Positions 44,858-56,664 of a stretch of DNA of 64,000 bases are shown here, piece after piece (position 1 is the first letter of the stretch; each line of letters starts with the position of its first letter). The notes below the pieces were generated by a model. It had not been told where the DNA came from and did no database searches. It worked only from the letters and a program-made list of their open reading frames with translations. Location of the stretch: contig CM034100.1 of assembly GCA_019914945.1 (NCBI GenBank), positions 12,287,096 through 12,351,095 on the forward strand, written 5' to 3'. Position numbers and translations under genes: made by a program. Source of the stretch: Typha latifolia. Its lineage: Eukaryota; Streptophyta; Magnoliopsida; Poales; Typhaceae.

Positions 44858-47815
44858 TTTTTTTTGAGCAATAGTCCATAGACTAGTAATCATTCATTGA
44901 CCTAATTACACAAAGTTTCAAGAGGTTGGTCAAACTAGGCTCAACAACCATTGAGGGAAAGAGTCTGTCTAGCAAAATTATGGGCAGCAATGCTATTTTG
45001 TCTGCCCATAAAGCAGACTCTAATAGAAGGATAGAGAGAGAGTCACCTAGTGCACTCTTGGATGATCAGGATCGCCATCCAAGGAGTGGAGCTGCCAAGC
45101 CCATTTAGTAGTTTTACAAAGATTAGAGAATCGCTGAAACCTATGATTTTCTATTCATCATTGAGTAAGCAAGCCTTTTAATACTCTCGCAGAGCGCCAA
45201 TGCTTTACCAAATAAAGTGTTTGGATAGTGGTCAACTAGAATAGAGAAGTCTTCAGTGATGATGACGTGAGTTAAACAACCATAAACAATGCCAATATTT
45301 GATAGGCTACACCAACCTTTGATAATGAATCATTAGCAAGTAGAGAAACCATGTCCAAAATGTCAAGGGGGTAGGGGAGATGTCAGACACGAAATTGACC
45401 ACAACTCTCACCTATGTCGGTTCATGCACAATTCCCTTGAAGACTCTGGTGTCACGAGTGTTCCAGAGAGACCGAATGACTAAGAAGGTGTATGAACGAT
45501 CCAAGGGAATAAGAACAGGAGCGATTCCAATTTCCCAGCAATGTGGTGTTCTCACCATTTCTCTAGGCGAGCTTACAAGTGAACTAAGCTGCTCAAGCAA
45601 AGGAGCAGTTGAAGAGTAAGTGGTCTACTAAAGGTATGATCTTGCTAGTGGAGAGCTGCTCTTACCAAAAGGGCACGCGCAAGGCAGTGACACAAGAACA
45701 TTCGAACCCACGATAGAGTAGTTGGATAGTTCTAGATACATTTCCATATAGCTGAGACTAATTTAGAGGAGGAACTTTCCCTACAGTGGTTTGAGAGAAC
45801 ATTATAGGTTGATTTAGCTAAGAAAGAGCCTGAGGTTGTTGCCGTCCATACTAGCAAAGTTGATAGGGATACACCGAATACTCTCTAGTGCAGAGTGAGG
45901 TACGGTTACGCAACATGTTCCAGATATTGTTCCTCATAAGGTTTTTGACAACCTAGATGGAGCGGGGTAGTCAGATATTGGAATGGCAAGAGAGGCATGG
46001 GTCATTGTAGATGAAGATGGAGATAACATCATCGATAATCCACCTAATATTACGATGAAGAGGGTCTCTCACTTTTATGATTGACCTCCACGTCCAAGAA
46101 GATCTCGACTTCAGTGTTGCACACTAGAAAGATGTTGACCTAAAGTATTTGCCCTTAAGTAGATTAGCCCAAGGGTTGTCTAAATACTTGACTAATTTCC
46201 ATGTGAGCTTGATAACCAAAGCTTTATTGACAAGAGTGATGTTTCTAATACTAAAACCACCACTATTGGAGAAGTCTAGGGTAGCACATAGTAGAATGGA
46301 TGACAACATGAAATAGTGGGGAATCCCACTCAAAACAAATTTGATAAGGATGAGCGGGCCAGTGTGAGCGAGTAGCTTAGTCTTTCACCGAGCAAGCTTC
46401 CTCTGAAAACTCTCGAGAAAAAAATCAAAATGTCTTGGTTTTGGATTATCAACAGAAAGAGAGGCAGGCCTAGATACTTATCCTCTTCCTTCAGCTGTTA
46501 GGCTATAAGAGTAGAACTAACATGATTCTTATGGTCACCATTCATCCCTTATTGGAGTGAATTGGGATTTTTTTTCCAATTAATTTCTTGGCCTAATATC
46601 TTGCTATAGAATTTGATAGCCTCAACTAGGGCAGTAGCCTCCTTAGTAATAGCTTTTCCACATAGTATTTGGTTGCGATGAGCCTTGGTCTTAACCGATG
46701 GGGAGGTAAGTAGTAACAATGGGTTGTGGTCACTCAAGGGTGGGAAGGTAGAGGACTCGAGAGTGGGAAGGTAGTACACTAGAGAACATTGGAAATGGCT
46801 TGGTCAAGCCGTTCTTTGATGAGGTTGAGATGGGACCTCATGTTGGACTACGTGAAATATGGATCCACAAAGCTTAAATCCATTAACCTAACACAATTAA
46901 CCTTATTAGTGAAATCATATGTTTTGGAGAGACTTAGGTGGAGGCCACCAAACTTCTATGCTAAGTTTGTAATGGAGTTGAAGCCTCCAATACAGCAGAG
47001 AGAGTTAGTGGAGTTGACATACTAAGAGATACAAGGCTAAAAGGAAGAGCCATCACTGTGGTAAGGGTTACCATAAACCCCAAAGTTAATCTAGTCCTAG
47101 CTAGGAGGGACTTTCTTAATACAAGCAAAGATGAAGCAATAAGGGGATTCAAGGATCTCTATATGCATGTTGTCATTCTAAAGGAGACAAGGAACAACAT
47201 ACTTGATAACAGAGTAGCAAAAGCTGAGGCATGGCGGGCGATGAGAGGTCCCCTCTGATCAACACATGGACAACAGAGGAATGCCATAGTATATTGATTG
47301 ATGGATTCAGACTAGTCCCTCATTACTAGATTGTGAGAGGAAAGAGGATAGCTCAGCCTTGGCGGAAAAGACATGCACATATTTAGGGTCTAGAGTTCAA
47401 TAAGACTTATTTTCTTAGGGAACAACCGTTTCCAGCTCCAATGAGGCAAGGGGGAAAGGACAATGAAAACTCCAACAAGGGGATGGCCTAGGGGGTAGAG
47501 GCAACCATTTGAACTAGATGCCTACACTTTAGCATCTCAAGAAGTTTTCCATGAATTTAACAGACACCTTTAACAACAAGCCCGAAGAAGCGATGATTTA
47601 AGCCCTAAAGGGCTGATTGGCTTATCTAAGAAGGGCTTTCCAACTAGGCAAAGGCTAAGTTTCCTTGACTAAAGAAGGCTATCTTCTACAAGAAGGATGA
47701 CTGTGTCGCTAATCTTGTTTGGGAGGAGACCAGAGTATTGGAGAATAAGGCCTTTATCAGAGACACCCATATTATAGAGGTAGCGAGGAGGAGAGAGCCA
47801 AGGCTTGTCGAGGCC
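44858..47815 (-). mobile_element. LINE remnant (L1-like), minus strand
   Basis: In minus-strand order this shows a gag-like/ORF1 DUF4283-type region (about 47810-47300, LVGKPFLDKPISPLGLKSSLL); APE endonuclease (about 47000-46690, with GGFNSITNLA, GLHLSLSKTYDFTNK, VRLMDLSFVDPYFT, NLIKERLDQAISNVL and SDHNPLLLL); a short RT piece (VEAIKFYSKILGQEINWKK, about 46640-46570); the zf-RVT side region (SGGFSIRNITLVNKALVIKL, 46270-46190); the end of that domain (LWNTRDTRVFKGI, about 45450); and an RNase H-like tail (IIGFSDSLIFVKLLNGLGS, about 45140-45085). An A-run lies at 44858-44867 on the minus strand. RT is largely deleted and all frames are broken. The 5' end is interrupted by the LTR element at 47816-49857. 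Confidence 0.75.
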
Positions 47816-48436
47816 TAATGCGAACTGGGTCAAATCGGATCACATCAAGGGGAGATTTGGCTCAATGGATTGAGTCTAATTATCTTATCTGCTTATTTAC
47901 TTTAATTAGAGTCTTATTAGGTTAGAATTTATTAGTTAACTAATTCAGCTATACGTAGTTTCGAAAAATATTCAAAGAATATTTCACAGATGACCAAATA
48001 TTATGAAACTACTTGAAGAAGATTGAAGAAAATTCAAGCATTGAGAATTAATTGAGTTTAGTTATTTTCTTATTATCCCATTTACTGTTTTATTATAGCC
48101 GTTAGATCGTCTTTACCTTTCTAGGAGTAGATCGTAGCCCTAGAAACTTTTCACCTTCAAACCCTGGCCACCATCTTTCTCCAGCAGCCACCCTATTATA
48201 CGGCCGTCCACCACCACCCTTTGTCGTTCCCCACCCTCCAACGACTGCCACAACGTCGGATATTTATTATTCTATCCCATTCTGACCTTGCTCCACTGTT
48301 TTAATTATATTTTTCCATCCATACATCCGATTTACGTGAAACAAAATCTATTAGAACTTTATCTCGTGAGGCTACTACTATATAAATTTTCATAAACATC
48401 CTACGGGTGGATCGTTCTAGATCTGGTATGTAATAA
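47816..48436 (+). repeat. Non-autonomous element 5' LTR
   Basis: It begins TAATGCGAACTGGGTC (TG mutated to TA) and ends TCTGGTATGTAATAA; it aligns along its full length with 49237-49857. Confidence 0.85.
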
Positions 48437-48510
48437 TTAATATCAGAGCCAATATTCCTTGGACAATGGTGAATACATGATCCAAAACTAACCCAGGGGA
48501 GATCGCGGCC

Positions 48511-48882
48511 ATGGAGGACCAAGAACTCGTCTCCATCCTTGTGGAGGTTTCTTCAGCACCACCAACAATAAACGACGAGCCGCCGGCGTGGGTGAAGGCA
48601 TTTTTTAAAGATCTTTCTCACGAGGTCATTAGATCCATCACGGAGGCTATTGAAACCTTGGCAACAACCCTCCTGACTCAGCACAATCACCTCGCATCGC
48701 CACCACCGCTGGCCACCATGGAACATGCACCACCTCCACCTTCAAGTACTAATAATGGTGAAACGGTGAAGACTATCCAAACTATGGCAACCATCCATTC
48801 TCGAGTTGTAATAGAGCACCCTCCATCCTTGCAGATCGAGCCCTCCATTATAGCAACATTGGTCACCCAACAATGGTCGTGA
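48511..48882 (+). CDS. Partial gag-like protein of the non-autonomous element
   Basis: The frame encodes 123 residues opening MEDQELVSILVEVSSAPP, with a segment VKAFFKDLSHEVIRSITEAIETL that could form an amphipathic helix or coiled coil, then a proline-rich stretch (HAPPPPSS). This order (short helix, proline-rich, then gag core) resembles the N-terminus of the chromovirus gag at 33900-34100, but the gag core and knuckle are missing. A translated function is doubtful. It could instead be simply a remnant. Confidence 0.35.
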   Translation: MEDQELVSILVEVSSAPPTINDEPPAWVKAFFKDLSHEVIRSITEAIETLATTLLTQHNHLASPPPLATMEHAPPPPSSTNNGETVKTIQTMATIHSRVVIEHPPSLQIEPSIIATLVTQQWS

Positions 48883-49236
48883 TGCCGTCTTCCCCACTTG
48901 CGGTGGAAGCTAGGGCCAAAAGCTCTAACTTTCCATCGGTGGTGATCCAAGTACTTTCAGTCCAAGCCACCACCGTTTGCACATTCCTTGGACTAGTTGC
49001 ACCCGAGCCATGGCTTAAACTGCATGTGCTAATAAAACCTTGGCTCAAGCCACTTGTGGCTAGGACAGTTTATGGCTCAAAACGATGGGCCCTAGAGCAG
49101 AACCCACCATGAGCATCTCCTCCTCGTGGTAGATGAGACCAACATGAAGATCGAGGACATAAAGTTTGAGAGCAAACGAACATTTGAAAACCACCATAAA
49201 CACCTTGAGGACAAGGTGGTCAAAAGTGTGGTGGAT

Positions 49237-49857
49237 TGATGTGAACTGGGTCATATCGAATCACATCAAGGGGAGATTTGCTCAATGGATTGAGTCTAGT
49301 TATCTTATCTACTTATTTGCTTTAGTTAGAGTCTTATTAGGTTAGAATTTGTTAATTAACTAATTCAGCTATGCGCAATTTTGGAAAAATATTCAAAGGA
49401 TATTCCACAGATGACCAAATATTATGAAACTACTTGGAGAAGATCGAAGAAAATTCAAGCATTGAGAATTAATTGAGTTTAGTTATTTTCTTAGTACTGC
49501 ATTTACCATTTTATCATAGCCGTTAGATCGTCTTTATCTTTTTAGGAGTAGATTGTAGCCCTAGAATTTTTCCACCTTTAAACCCTAGCGACTATCTTTC
49601 TCCAGCAACCACCCTACTATACGGCCGTATACCACTACCCTTGGCTGCTCGCCACCCTCCGACGACCGCCGCAATGTCGGATATTTACTATTCCACCCCG
49701 TTATGACCTTGTTCCACTGTTTTAATTATATCTTTCCATCCATATATCCGATTGACGTAAAATAAAAATCATTAGAACCCTATCTCATGAGGCTACCCAC
49801 ATATAAATTTTTATTATCATCCTATGGATGGATCATTTCAAATCTGGTCCGTAATAA
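49237..49857 (+). repeat. Non-autonomous element 3' LTR
   Basis: It begins TGATGTGAACTGGGTC and ends TCTGGTCCGTAATAA. Substitutions against the 5' LTR are moderate, mostly CpG-type transitions. Confidence 0.85.
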
Positions 49858-50200
49858 TGCTTGGGGAGCCTCAAGAGGGTAGTGAGATAAGACATTCGAG
49901 GAGATAGGAGAGGTCAAGCAAGAGGAGACTGATATAGGCTAACAATAGGTAAGAGAGGTCCAAACAATTCAAATAGAGAAACAACCCAACCAAGCTAGAG
50001 AGAAGCTAGGAGAGGCAGAGACAATAGAAATGAGTAGGAAGAGAGGTCTCAGAGAGTAGAATAAGTAGGTTAACACAAGGAAGGATCTAAGGATACCAGC
50101 GGGAAGGCCACTTTCATGGGAAACAGTAGAGCTAAGGGGGATACTAATGTTAAGAGTAAAATACTGACTTGTGACCTGTCCCATTCAAAGTTCAAACCCC
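49858..50200 (-). mobile_element. Probable 5' portion of the interrupted LINE
   Basis: Purine-rich on the plus strand and leucine/serine-rich in minus frames (50184-49969). It lies on the far side of the LTR element from the LINE at 44858-47815 and has matching composition. No specific motif confirms it. Confidence 0.3.
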
Positions 50201-50639
50201 TAGCCTATGCCTAACATCCTTCGAGAGGTGATTTGGTTCTTTTTCTCTTTTATCATTTGGTTCTTAAAAAGAACCAAATAGTAATATTGTGTTAAGTTGA
50301 GTTCTTAATATTGTATATTACATTCAACAACTCCATGTAATTAATGAATACTATTTTTATCCAACGTCCAAGATTGTATGATAGTGACCTAATTAGTGAT
50401 ACTTACTGTTACTTATTAGGTTTTAAGTTTAAAATTAGTCTATTTATTTCTTCTCTCTCCTTTTGTGGTATGAGGAATTAAAATAAACTTTATTTTGGTT
50501 TGCTAGGTGGCTAACGAAGTCACCGTCCATCGTAACTTCAACGGTTAGAAATTACTTCAACAAATAGTTGCCGTATATTGAGTTAGTGCTCTCTTAATCA
50601 TAGTTATCATATCGAAATGGACATTGACCCGGTCAAGGC

Positions 50640-51375
50640 CAGGTGACTATGTTATTGGTTTAACTGGTGGTTCAACCGGTCAGATTGCTGATTTTTTTTT
50701 TCAAATATTTAAATAAAATATAAATATATCTAAATAATTCTAAAAATAAATCAATATATATAAGAGTAGTATAATTGTATATATATCTCTCAAAATAAAT
50801 ATTATTTATATAAATACCCTCATGGTTATTTTCAAGTTAAGTTATTTAATATAAAAAGATAAAAATATTAAGAGAAATACTTGAAAATAAGAATAAGGAT
50901 AGTTTTGTCTTTTTACATTTAGATTGTTTAAATTTTAATGGTAGTTTATACCAAGTAGTATTCAGGCAAAAAATAAGGATTTTAAAAGATAAATGTGCAA
51001 AAAATTTGTATTTTGAGAGATACATGTAAATATTAACTTTAGATAGACATACAAGCAAATAAGGGTTTTTAAGGGTATATGTGCAAAAAAAAAATAATTT
51101 AAAAATTATAAATATGTTACAAATTAGATATTTTTAAAATTTTAGGACTAAAATACCATTAAGATATAGAATAGAATAACTAAATATTAAGAATAATTAT
51201 ATAATTATGAAAAAATAGCAGATCCAACAGGTTTGTCAAAATCCAACTAGGTTGCACAGTCCACTGGTTCAACTATTGAGTCAGTTAGATTTTACTGGGT
51301 TGATTGCTTATCCGGTCTAAAAATGAAAGCAAACTGATTTGGTGGTCGGTTCACTAGTTCATCAATTCGACCAAC
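50640..51375. mobile_element. MITE-like segment with GGTTCAACCGGTC-type ends
   Basis: The left end contains TTGGTTTAACTGGTGGTTCAACCGGTCAGATT (50654-50687). The right end contains CCACTGGTTCAAC, AGTCAGTTAGATTTTACTGGG and ATTCGACC (51251-51370), an imperfect inverted relation around an AT-rich core. The ends resemble those of some plant DNA transposons, but no target duplication was found. Confidence 0.35.
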
Positions 51376-51994
51376 TTATTTGTTCCGCTTTTATGATATT
51401 ATCTATTCCTCCAATATAATCTAGGAAAATTATCAAATAGCACCCTACATTCTAGTAATTTTGTACTTAACACTCACCTCTGAGCTATTTATAATTTGAC
51501 CCAGCCTTTTGCTTATAATTTTTAAATAATACTCTGTTGTTACACTTACAAATAAATCCTAACTCTAGACCATGGTTTACTTAAATCTATGAATGATATT
51601 AGAAAAAAAAATTGTATTCCTCAAATACATTCTATTTTAAGCCCATTTAAATCAAATTTACTAAGATATATTTCAGAAAAAAGCCATTGAAGAAGTTTGG
51701 ATTTTATAATTGTAGTTTAGGCAAGGGTATATTTAGGAGTTATAAATGAAAGATAAAACCGAAGCCAGGATTACTTTAGTTATTTTAACGGGTAAAATAG
51801 TGTCCCTAATAGAATATTATTCATGTTTAGATATCGTTTTGTTAGACATTAGTTATTTAAAGTCAATCTAGAGTACCATATGAAAATTATAAGAAAAATA
51901 GAATCTCGGTGACGAGATGTTAATGATAAAATCGCTAAAATGTAAGATGTTATTAAAAGAAAGTCTATAAAATATCTAAGAGAAGATATGCTAC
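51376..51994. other. AT-rich spacer without recognised gene
   Basis: No domain-bearing frame and no repeat with a partner I could confirm. Confidence 0.45.
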
Positions 51995-52325
51995 TTGATA
52001 TTTTATATACATTATGATAAAGACATGACGAATACCAGGTATTAGTGGTCTTTATCATTGGATGGCTGGCCTTTGTTTATTTCTCTTGTCCTGATTCATC
52101 CATTACACGCATTTGATTTGATCTTAAGATAAACACAAGAAAATGGAAAAGGTTTCATGATCATGTTCATGAACCGAAGTGGAAAAGGAGGCTTATCCTT
52201 ATGACGTTTTAGGGGCAAAGGTATAAAGTCATAGGTTGCATAAAGTAGTGAAAACAAGGCATTAAGATCACACAATCTTTTTGAGGAAAGATCCATGCAA
52301 AATTGATAAGGTTTAAGTGCTTGTT
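51995..52325 (+). repeat. Third copy of the ~250-bp repeat
   Basis: It shares TTTATCATTGGATGGCTGGCC, TTGTCCTGATTCATCCATTACACGCATTTGATTTGATC, GTGGAAAAGGAGGCTTATCC, GTCATAGGTTGCATAAAGTAG(T/C)GAAAACAAG and GATCCATGCAAAATTGATAAG with 27630-27905, and the first half with 22783-23010. No coding content. Confidence 0.75.
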
Positions 52326-52689
52326 TGTGGAATAACTTTTTTCCATTCAAAAAGCTATAATTGTCTCAGACATAGGAGAATAATCTCTATATTGTTGACT
52401 CGCTAATTTTCTTAAAAGCTAAAGTCGTTAGATAATGACGGTTTCGTTCTTTTATACTCTTAACACTTTTTTCAATTCTAGACTTGATATATTTTATCCT
52501 GCTTTAATAACCAGTTAATCTAAAAGTTTAAGTTGCTAGGATAATAGTTTATTCTTTCATACTCTAATGAGCTTTAATTGTATTCGATTTTTGTATTGGC
52601 AATTCACTTTAATATGTATTACAAGATTTGGAATGCATTAAAGATGTTTTCTAGATCATTGAAAGAGTGTTTGGATATTGTGATAACTA

Positions 52690-53300
52690 TTTCAACTATA
52701 TAGACCGTTCCTTAAGTGTTCAAACACTTCCAGAATATTTTCAGCAATACCTAAATTATCATCGGGCATACGAACGTTTTTATGATGTTTCAGGCTATAT
52801 GAATACTGTCATAAAAGTGTTGAAATATTTCTATGACATTTAGAGCAATACGAGAAGAAGTCTTTAAGCGTTCTAATGGCCTCTGAGGCATTTGAATGCC
52901 AGAGCAAAGGATGAATTATTCTAGATCTGACTTGACTGATGTTTATGTTTTTGGCTGCTCTTATATAAGGAAATAAAATTCTAGGTTGTGGGCTAATGCT
53001 GAGATATTACTTTTGAGTTCTAAAGAGATTTGTTGAAGCGATCTTAGATATTAAAAGATATCAGAGAGACAAGATTTATCGGTGATTTAAATCTCAAGTG
53101 TCACTAAAACATAGCGTCTAACCTGGAGCAATTCATCATGAGTTCTAACGTGTAAAAAAACTACAAATGGAGATACGAGATTTAACGGGTGGTCTATAAG
53201 TGGTTCTTTTATTTGAATTCTATTAATGGTTGATATGATCCTAGCAAGGAAAGTGCTCCGTAGTTTCTGACAATGAAATTTATTGGGTTTTCCATATAAA
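52690..53300 (+). repeat. Very old LTR (Copia-like), CpG-depleted
   Basis: It contains GGCATTTGAATGCC at about 52889, where younger LTRs carry GCGTTCGAACGC, and blocks TTATATAAGG (about 52963), AAATCTCAAGTGTCACTAAAAC..GAGCAATTCATCATGAGTTCTAACG (about 53090-53150), GGGTGGTCTATAAGTGGTTCTTTTATTTGAATTC (about 53180-53220). These follow the order of the Copia LTR at 24740-25050 (ATATATAAGGATAG; ATCTCGAGGGTTACTGAG; GAAGCAGTGAATCGTGGGTTCTAGCG). Alignment is weak and the boundaries are approximate. Confidence 0.4.
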
Positions 53301-55199
53301 AATTCTTATGTGTTTGTGTTGCTTATTTTCTATGATTATTTCTCATAATTCGAATATTATTAAGTATTTATGTTAGGTATTCATATTCTAATTCAATTAG
53401 GGTCACCACAAATTTTCAAATTGATAGGGATTTGGCAATGGTGACAGACAAATTGTTGCTTTGGATTCATTTTCAACGATGACTCATGTTGGATCTCCCA
53501 AATTTCCAATCAGTAATAGCATCTTTTGGATGCCATCTATAAGAAGTTACTATTAAATGAAGATTTCACGATCAAATCATCTTTCATTATGGACACCTCT
53601 TGAAAGCTAATAAATAGTCAAAATTCGATCCATTTAATAGGGAAAAAAGGGGGAAAAAAGTATTCTTATTATTATTTTTTTTGTAGAATTTTTATCTTAG
53701 CCTGTGGTTCTTTTGCCCTTTTGCCTATTAAATGCTCACCTTTTGATTTATAATTTTCAAAAAGAATACAATAATTATGAGTTTTAAAGAGTATAAATAT
53801 AATACATAAGGGAATTTTGAGAGTATATATGTAAAACACCCTAGATTTTTCTTTTTCCTACTGAAATAATCATATTTAGTAGAAACTTTATATATGAAAT
53901 TAATTTGGCAAGAACCTCCAAGATATTTGATTATTCCTATTATAGAACAAGAATATTCCTATTAGAGACATTGCATGTAGATAGATAAACAATAATAAAA
54001 TATGCAACCTTTCTAAGGAAATATTGAATCCACTTTTAGGGAGATCTTAACTCTTGTTGGAGAAGCTTAGGAAGTAGAACAGAATCATATTAGAAATTTG
54101 GGTTGACAACGAATGATGATTATAGCTTTTTTTAAGATAGTAATTTTTTCACCAAGGTACTGGTGAACACTTGAAAATCCTATCTCAAGAATATAATGTC
54201 TTCACTATTAAATTTCAAAGGATGATGTTTTCAAAAATCTTAAGTATGAATTACTAACCCGAAGATCAAGAAAAATGTTGAGATTAATGATCTTTTATGA
54301 AAGAAGATAAAAAATAAAGTATGATTATAATTAATCTTTTTTTATATGCACCCTAATTTTATTTAAAGAGTTTTAAAGATGTAATAAACATCCTTTTGTA
54401 ATAGGACATATAGAGCCATTTTTCTAATGAAAAAAAAATACTATTCAAAGAGACTTTCAATATTAGATAAATTTGAACAGATCTATCTCATTTCATTCCA
54501 ACTAATTTCCAATAAAATTCATGCTAACACTATTCCTCAAACAAAAACAGCTTTTTTTCTATACAAATTTAATTTTACACTATTTAAGAAAATATTCATT
54601 ATGAACAAGTGACTTTGTACACACTATAAGTATCAAAAATGAATTTTTACTGTAACAATTGACTATTTCCATCACTCAGGAGAGACCTTTTTCATGACAT
54701 GAATAAGCAACACCGCATCACCCCTATATAATGCCAAGCCTTATCATAGAAACCTACTGAATGTGAAGTGAATTTGGACCCACCCACTACGTGTAACACG
54801 CCACAGGGGTCATTTCAATCCATATGTTGAAGTAACTGTTACATTGCTATGTTCTCAACTTTAATAATTGCTAAGGATAAGGACCCTCAAATAAAATCTC
54901 CAAGCTTCCTTCATCTTGTCTGCCATGTCTCCATCACTAATAAGAAGACGCGACTAAAAGTGGGTAATAATGCCATCCCCACACGCGAACAATATCCTGG
55001 ACTCCTTCGCTGCCAAGTTTAGCTTTTAGCCAAATGGTCCACCCCATTACTAATACCTAAGTCTTCATTTAGTTTCTGATTGATATGGACCGGGCTACAG
55101 GTACTTGAGCTCTAGTATTCATTAATATAGTTTTAAATAAGGTGGATTAAAAGGGTGGATGGATGCTGATTGATGGCGGTGACAGTGTGGGTGATCGAG
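53301..55199. other. AT-rich spacer without recognised gene
   Basis: Long A/T runs. The frame at 54427-54612 has no motif. The stretch 54660-55100 is somewhat less AT-rich, but no exon or RNA was recognised. Confidence 0.45.
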
Positions 55200-55830
55200 T
55201 GGGAGATGATGAAGATGACAATGGAATGGGTGGATCTAAGAGTTGCCCTAAATATTTAGAAAGGTACTGTAGTTGGAGGGAGGAAAGCGACGATCTTAGC
55301 TTAAGAGAACAAGAGGAAGGATATTAAGAAAGACGAAAGGTCGAAGAAGAGGCAAACTCGATAATTTCTTCAATGATACTATTGACTAGGCTGTTCTCCA
55401 CATATATATAGAGGCTAACATTAACTAACCCAAAATTAATAAGCTCTAAGCCAAACAAATAATTAAAATAATCCTAATTAGACTAAAATCAGCATTTGAA
55501 TGCCTCGATGAAGTTTGGTCTCGGATCCGAGCATTCAAACCCCTCGACAAAGGGCTACTACTCTTAGGTTTAGGCATTTGAATGCCAATTGCTAGGAGTT
55601 CGAACATCTCAACGAAGGTTATTCTTGGATTCATGCATTTAAATGTCATTGGCGGGGCATTTAGAAGCCTCAACGACATTGTACAGTTAGGTGTTCGAAA
55701 CAAGAACTCCTCCAAATATAGCAAGGACTAAACCTAGACAAGTGAACTTGATCAAGCGAAACCATTCCCACTCGTGAGATGAACCAATCAGACCAAGTGA
55801 ACCCATTCTCCAAAAAAATTTAGCGTAGCT
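55200..55830 (-). repeat. Very old Gypsy chromovirus LTR, minus strand
   Basis: It matches the reverse complement of 16145-16974 in order: TTGACTAGGCTGTTCTCCACATATATATAGAGGCTAACA (55381-55420), CCTAATTAGACTAAAATCAGCATTTGAATGCC (55472-55503), further GGCATTTGAATGCC at 55566-55579. The palindromes are in their CpG-free form. Purine-rich sequence on the left corresponds to the pyrimidine-rich part of the younger LTR. Confidence 0.6.
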
Positions 55831-56664
55831 ATTATAATAATTTCTTACTCTTAAAATTATATCTTTAATTGATAATAAGAAAATAGAGTATTTAGTTGTA
55901 AATTAGAATACTGGTGTAATAATTACTTTTAGTATAATATAAGGTTAAAATAAAAGTATAAAATAAATAAATAATTGACTCAAATACTCTTGGTTTGACA
56001 TATATATTTAAATGAAAATTTTATAATCTTTTGTAGATATGTAATATATATTTGAATAAGAAAGGAGACAAGTGGGTAGTAGGAGAGAGAAATAAGAAAT
56101 GGGTAGTAAGAGAGACCACTAAGGATTTTTTATATAAGATATGAAATAATTTTAATCAAACCAAGGGTAAAATTATAATTGAGCTTATATGTAAGATAAT
56201 TTGAATTATATTTCTAATTATCTAGAGTAGTGATAATTTGATGTTTAGTTACAAATTTAGAATAATATTTCTTAATATAGAACAAGAAATTCCTTAATCA
56301 GGAACCAATCACTATTATTTTATAGATCTAGCAAAAAAAATCACAAAACTTATTAATGTTGTAATATATAAAAAAATTAATCTTATATGCACTTCATACA
56401 TGCTAACACCTCAGTTATAGTCCTTACATGACTACAATAGTAAACATATTAATTATTAATCTATTTAAAAGTTTAGTTTAAAATAAATCAGAGATCTTAT
56501 TAGTACTTTTAGCTTTAAGGTAAGTTTATTTTAAGAAAGTAGTAAAAATATGATTAATTAATCGCCATAATTTAAAAAAGCCACAGAAACATCTAAGGTC
56601 AAAATATGTATAGGTTGGAGGGGAGGCCCCCAATCCAAGTACAGCCGTAGCCTATGATACGAGC
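55831..56664. other. AT-rich spacer without recognised gene
   Basis: No frame of interest. A run of short A/T-rich repeats; ends at the Copia LTR boundary. Confidence 0.5.

Larger units (their letters stand above)
47816..49857 (+). mobile_element. Non-autonomous LTR element with partial gag only (2.0 kb)
   Basis: Two LTRs of 621 bp (47816-48436 and 49237-49857) enclose about 800 bp. A primer-binding remnant TATCAGAGCC lies at 48441-48450. The internal frame 48511-48882 is a gag N-terminal-like peptide, and the end reads CTTGAGGACAAGGTGG..GTGGTGGAT just before the 3' LTR, the same tract as in chromoviruses A, B and the nested element. There is no protease, RT or integrase. It is therefore probably mobilised by proteins of that chromovirus family. 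No target duplication was found. Confidence 0.8.

Noticed and set aside
47813..49860. Target-site duplication for the non-autonomous LTR element
   Set aside because: Left flank AGGCC and right flank TGCTT do not match, so no duplication is claimed.
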